From contig CAVUZI010000007.1 of the NCBI GenBank assembly GCA_963745955.1, positions 1-64,000 on the forward strand: 64,000 bases of DNA, given 5' to 3'. The stretch is from Bog-756 sp963745955 (GTDB lineage Bacteria; Actinomycetota; Acidimicrobiia; Acidimicrobiales; RAAP-2). Made by a program: the position numbers and the translations under genes. The notes under the pieces are model-generated. The model worked only from the letters and a program-made list of their open reading frames with translations. It did no database searches and was not told where the DNA came from. Numbering within the stretch: the first letter of the stretch is position 1; each line of letters opens with the position of its first letter. Positions 61,049 through 64,000 of the stretch are shown here, piece by piece.

Positions 61049-62452
61049 TCAGCCGACCGGGGCCGACGGGGACGAGAGGGGCACCGGTCGGGCGAGGCTC
61101 CAGCTGAAGGTCTTGGGAATGTCGTCCATCGCCACCGTCGTGGACAGATCGGCCACGGTGGGCCCGACACGGTCGGCCACCGCCTGGAGCTGATCGGCGT
61201 CGAATCCGAAGACCCCGATGGCATTGAGGCCGAGCATCCTGCGGATGTCCTCTTCGGGCATCCCACCGAACACCTGGCGCAGGATCAATCGGTGGACGGG
61301 TGCAGCCCCTTCGAGGTGCGGGTAGTCGGCGCCCCACATCAGGCGTTCGATGCCGATCTCATGTCGCATCTCGGCCTCCTGGCGCTTCATCAACGACCCG
61401 CCGAGGAACACGTGCCGCTCGAAGTACTCCGACGGTCGCAGGTCGAGGTAGGAACGCACGGGCGCACCGCCGTGGGTGTCGAAGAACGACTCCATGTCCC
61501 GGATGAGGGACGGCAGCCACTGAACGCCGTTCTCCGTCACGACCACCTTGAGGTTCGGGTGGCGATCGAAGACGCCGCCGAAGATCATGAACCAGAGTGG
61601 GCGCCGGGTGAAGACGAACACCTCGTAGAGCCCGAGATATCCGCCGTGCTTTTCGTCGTAGAGCTGTTTGGCGTCGGTGGCCGTTCCGGACGCACCGGTG
61701 TGGAGGTTCACCACGAAGTCGTGCTCCTCGCAGGCGCTCCAGAACGGCTCGTAGTACTCGTCGGCGTAGCCCGGCAGGCCCGACTTGATCGACATGGCCG
61801 GAAGCATCACCCCGCCGAAGATGCCCGCCGAGCGAGCCCAGGCAATCTCTTCCACGGCCCGGTCCATGTCGTGGAAGTCGATGGGGATGCACGCGGCCCT
61901 CCGGCCCGGTGCGGCGGCACAGAACTCGGCCAACCACCGGTTGTAGGCGTGGATCGCCGGCCAGACCACCTCGAGACCCTTGCTCGTCTGGCTGCCCAGG
62001 TACATCGCCGGAGACAGGCCTCCGGCCAGTACCGGACCGGGGAAGGCCACCTCGGCGTGGATCCCCTGCTCCTCGAGCACGGCCAGCCGCCGACCGCCGG
62101 CGTCGGAGGCGAACACCCAATCGGAGCTGTAGTTGGCCAGCCAGTCGGCTGCGGCCGCGGTGTCGACCCCCATGCCGGCCAGGCGCCGGGCGGCCACGGC
62201 CCGGACGGCATCCGATTCGTCGATCTCCCCCGGGTCGACCCCGCCGAACATGGGGATGGCCACGGATGAAAGATCACCGAAGGCGGCGACTGCTTCGCGA
62301 TGGGCCGGATCGACGTAGGACAGGAACTCGTCCAGGTCGGCCGGCGCCGCGTGGGCATCGGCCGACACGACGACATAATTCCTTCCCGTACGGAGCCCTC
62401 CGTCCCCATCGGCCAAGGCAACCGCCTCCCCCCGGCGCACGTGCGCCACCAT
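61049..62452 (-). CDS. Amidohydrolase_2-family metal hydrolase
   Basis: This 467-residue TIM-barrel protein of the amidohydrolase-2 (ACMSD-like) family has VSADAHAAPADLDEFL at the start, where the usual D-x-H metal site is DAH. It continues with FHDMDRAVEEIAWARSAGIFGGVMLP, VVNLHTGASGT, WFMIFGGVFDRHPNLKVVVTENG and LMWGADYPHLEG (metal-ligand Asp). Actinobacterial members are often in aromatic or steroid breakdown clusters and act as decarboxylases or hydrolases. ATG 62452. It is divergent from the VOC gene. Confidence 0.85.
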   Translation of the reverse strand: MVAHVRRGEAVALADGDGGLRTGRNYVVVSADAHAAPADLDEFLSYVDPAHREAVAAFGDLSSVAIPMFGGVDPGEIDESDAVRAVAARRLAGMGVDTAAAADWLANYSSDWVFASDAGGRRLAVLEEQGIHAEVAFPGPVLAGGLSPAMYLGSQTSKGLEVVWPAIHAYNRWLAEFCAAAPGRRAACIPIDFHDMDRAVEEIAWARSAGIFGGVMLPAMSIKSGLPGYADEYYEPFWSACEEHDFVVNLHTGASGTATDAKQLYDEKHGGYLGLYEVFVFTRRPLWFMIFGGVFDRHPNLKVVVTENGVQWLPSLIRDMESFFDTHGGAPVRSYLDLRPSEYFERHVFLGGSLMKRQEAEMRHEIGIERLMWGADYPHLEGAAPVHRLILRQVFGGMPEEDIRRMLGLNAIGVFGFDADQLQAVADRVGPTVADLSTTVAMDDIPKTFSWSLARPVPLSSPSAPVG

Positions 62453-62579
62453 TCATCTGATGTGCGAACACTACCCGGCGCCATTCCCGACCGCTGGCCG
62501 ACATCCGGGCGCCATCGGGCGAGACCACGCGTGCTGCCGTACCTGCCTGGATTAGAGTCGTCCACCTGGAGGAGGTGCC

Positions 62580-63080
62580 ATGGCCGAGCACGGAGCCGAC
62601 ATCGATCGCAGTGGGGAGTGGGCTCAGTTACGCGAGCGCCACCTCGAGCCCTCCGACCGGCGACCGGCGTCTTCGGCCCGTGGCCTGCACCATTTCGCAC
62701 TCCTGTCCGGTGATGTCGAGCGGACCATCGCCTTCTACCAGGGCGTGCTCGAATTTCCGCTGACCGAGCTGTTCGAGAACCGCGACTACCGCGGTTCGAC
62801 CCACTTCTTCTTCGATGTCGGCAACGGGAACCTCCTCGCCTTCTTCGACTTCCCCGGTCTCGACCTGGGTGGGTACGAAGAGGTCCTCGGTGGCCTGCAC
62901 CACATCGCCATCTCGGTCACCGAGGAGCGGTGGGAGCACCTGCGGGTCAAGCTCGACGCGGCAGGTGTGTCCACCACCAACCTGAGCGGATCGTCGCTCT
63001 ATTTCAGCGGACCCGACGGTGAGCGACTCGAGCTCATCAAGGACCCCCTGCTCGAGATGTACGGATCGAAGATGGCGTGA
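62580..63080 (+). CDS. VOC-family (glyoxalase/dioxygenase fold) protein
   Basis: This 166-residue vicinal-oxygen-chelate protein has LHHFALLSGDVERTIAFYQGVLEFPLTELFENRDYRGSTHFFFDVGNGNLLAFFDFPG, then LHHIAISV and SLYFSGPDGERLELIKDP (metal-ligand His and Glu). It probably is a dioxygenase, epimerase or resistance protein. ATG 62580 follows GGAGGT by 4 nt. Divergent pairing with the amidohydrolase suggests a common catabolic role. Confidence 0.87.
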   Translation: MAEHGADIDRSGEWAQLRERHLEPSDRRPASSARGLHHFALLSGDVERTIAFYQGVLEFPLTELFENRDYRGSTHFFFDVGNGNLLAFFDFPGLDLGGYEEVLGGLHHIAISVTEERWEHLRVKLDAAGVSTTNLSGSSLYFSGPDGERLELIKDPLLEMYGSKMA

Positions 63081-63222
63081 CGGACCGGCAGGTCCCCTGA
63101 GCAGCAGCGCCTGATCGGCGCCGCCTGATCGGCGCCGCCTCACGGACGGGCAGGTCTCACGGACCAGTGGGCCCGACTTCTCGGCGGCGCCACCTGTGCG
63201 GGGGCACGCCTGATCGCTCAAG

Positions 63223-63825
63223 ATGCCCGACGGCCGGGTCGATGGTAACCCCATGGCCGAAGCCTTGACCGCCGAGCCGGGTTCGCGTCCCATCGGGCGA
63301 GACCACCGGCCTCGGAGCAGGCTGGTCGACCGCACACTGTTCTCCGACCGCCTGCAGCGAGCCGTTCACCGGAACGCCGGAGTCCCCGGTGGTCTCGCCG
63401 TCCTGGCCGTGGCACCCGACCCTTGCACCTTCGCCTACGCCGACGACACCTCGGCGAAGCGGGCGGAGGTCTCCCATGTCACCGCGGGGCGCCTGGTGGG
63501 ATGCCTCCACTACTCGTCCTTCGTCGCACGGGTGGCCGGTGACGAGTTTCTGGTCCTGGCCGAGGGAATCGGCGGCGTGGAACGGGCCGTCGCTCTGGCC
63601 GAGCAGCTACTGGCGGCCATCCGTCGGCCGGAGATGGCGGGGAACGAGACGCCGGTCACGGCCAGCATCGGTATCGCCTTCCAGGTGCCGGGTGCGACCA
63701 CCGAGCAACTCCAGAACAACGCGGCCGTGGCCATGTACTCGGCACGGAGCGGAGGAGGGGACCGGTGGCAGGTCTACGAGGAACGGACACAGGAGACCGC
63801 CCGTGTCGCCGCGGGTGTCGGTTGA
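63223..63825 (+). CDS. Degenerate GGDEF-domain protein
   Basis: This 200-residue protein retains the frame of a diguanylate cyclase domain (RLVDRTLFSDRLQRAVHR ... FVARVAGDEFLVLAEGI ... VALAEQLLAAIRRP ... TPVTASIGIAF). The active-site signature is AGDEF, still with Asp-Glu, but the usual DxFKxxND substrate-binding stretch is replaced by DPCTFAYADD and the N-terminal LTGLPNR by LVDR. Cyclase activity is therefore doubtful; it could be a c-di-GMP or GTP sensor. ATG 63223 or 63253. Confidence 0.75.
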   Translation: MPDGRVDGNPMAEALTAEPGSRPIGRDHRPRSRLVDRTLFSDRLQRAVHRNAGVPGGLAVLAVAPDPCTFAYADDTSAKRAEVSHVTAGRLVGCLHYSSFVARVAGDEFLVLAEGIGGVERAVALAEQLLAAIRRPEMAGNETPVTASIGIAFQVPGATTEQLQNNAAVAMYSARSGGGDRWQVYEERTQETARVAAGVG

Positions 63826-63855
63826 CACCGAAAGGCGAACGGCCGACCATCATGG

Positions 63856-64000
63856 TCACACTGGCTTCCGGACACCGACGAGGAACCGTGTCGCGTGCGC
63901 GGTGAACGACCCCTCCCGTTGTATCAAGGCGTGCAATGCCCGCAGTTGCACCTCGAACCTTTCGACGGTGAACCCCGGGACGATCCAGACGACCAGCCGG
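63856..64000 (-). CDS. SAM methyltransferase, C-terminal end (partial)
   Basis: The last 47 residues of a minus-strand gene run off the window edge. They read VERFEVQLRALHALIQREGSFTAHATRFLVGVRKPV, the typical C-terminal helix and strand of class I methyltransferases (FxxxLxALxxxIxRxGxFxAHAxRFLIExRKP). Stop codon at 63856-63858. The catalytic domain lies outside, so the substrate cannot be judged. Confidence 0.65.
   Translation of the reverse strand, partial: RLVVWIVPGFTVERFEVQLRALHALIQREGSFTAHATRFLVGVRKPV

Overview
The window is high-GC DNA that fits an actinobacterium, probably an Acidimicrobiia-like lineage. The evidence is leaderless and GTG/TTG starts, thiolase/DUF35 gene pairs with a KstR-like operator, a secreted NlpC/P60 protein with GYWLVGSDGG-type repeats, and hotdog, SDR and amidohydrolase genes. 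This lineage assignment is inference. At least five single-base frameshifts, one of them in the essential gene gltX, suggest a draft or metagenome assembly with some indel errors, so 'broken' genes should be read with that in mind.

Positions 1-21.4 kb are an accessory, mobile-DNA region that by eye has lower GC than the rest. It holds a decayed IS21-type element, a DUF120 (archaeal CTP-dependent riboflavin kinase type) gene, a 55-residue AN1-like zinc finger, a HAD phosphatase, and a CIRCE-controlled hsp20 gene split by an ISAzo13-type insertion with a 3-bp target duplication. Further on come an APH-type kinase, a Rieske protein, two different IS110 elements, small membrane proteins, a GNAT acetyltransferase, a secreted beta-helix protein, an excisionase-like HTH plus Rep_trans replication module, and a conserved gene of unknown function split by a group II intron. 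The spaces between these genes contain related degenerate repeats and hairpins.

tRNA-Glu(CTC) and tRNA-Gln(CTG) mark the boundary at 21.5-21.7 kb. From there to 64 kb the DNA looks chromosomal. A phosphonate-catabolism group (FAD oxidoreductase, PhnX-like hydrolase, convergent phosphonate-monoester-hydrolase-like sulfatase) is followed by YdcF, gltX and ferredoxin, then a SapM-like phosphatase, YoaK and an ABC-F protein. A four-gene thiolase/DUF35 operon sits behind the KstR-like site, then a second sulfatase, a structured repeat region, LMW-PTP, PNPOx-like, SDR and DapB-like genes, an ABC exporter, two small-protein genes, two MFS transporters, a DUF4328 protein, HdeD and a complete IS630 element.

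The last 15 kb carries a hotdog-hotdog-SDR operon, a GH13 glucosidase flanked by two small Cys/His proteins, an XRE regulator, and a GH3 / P-loop kinase / methyltransferase operon. These are followed by the NlpC/P60 repeat protein, an amidohydrolase, a VOC protein, a degenerate GGDEF protein and the tail of a methyltransferase. Many convergent intergenic spaces are filled with short GC-rich tandem repeats.
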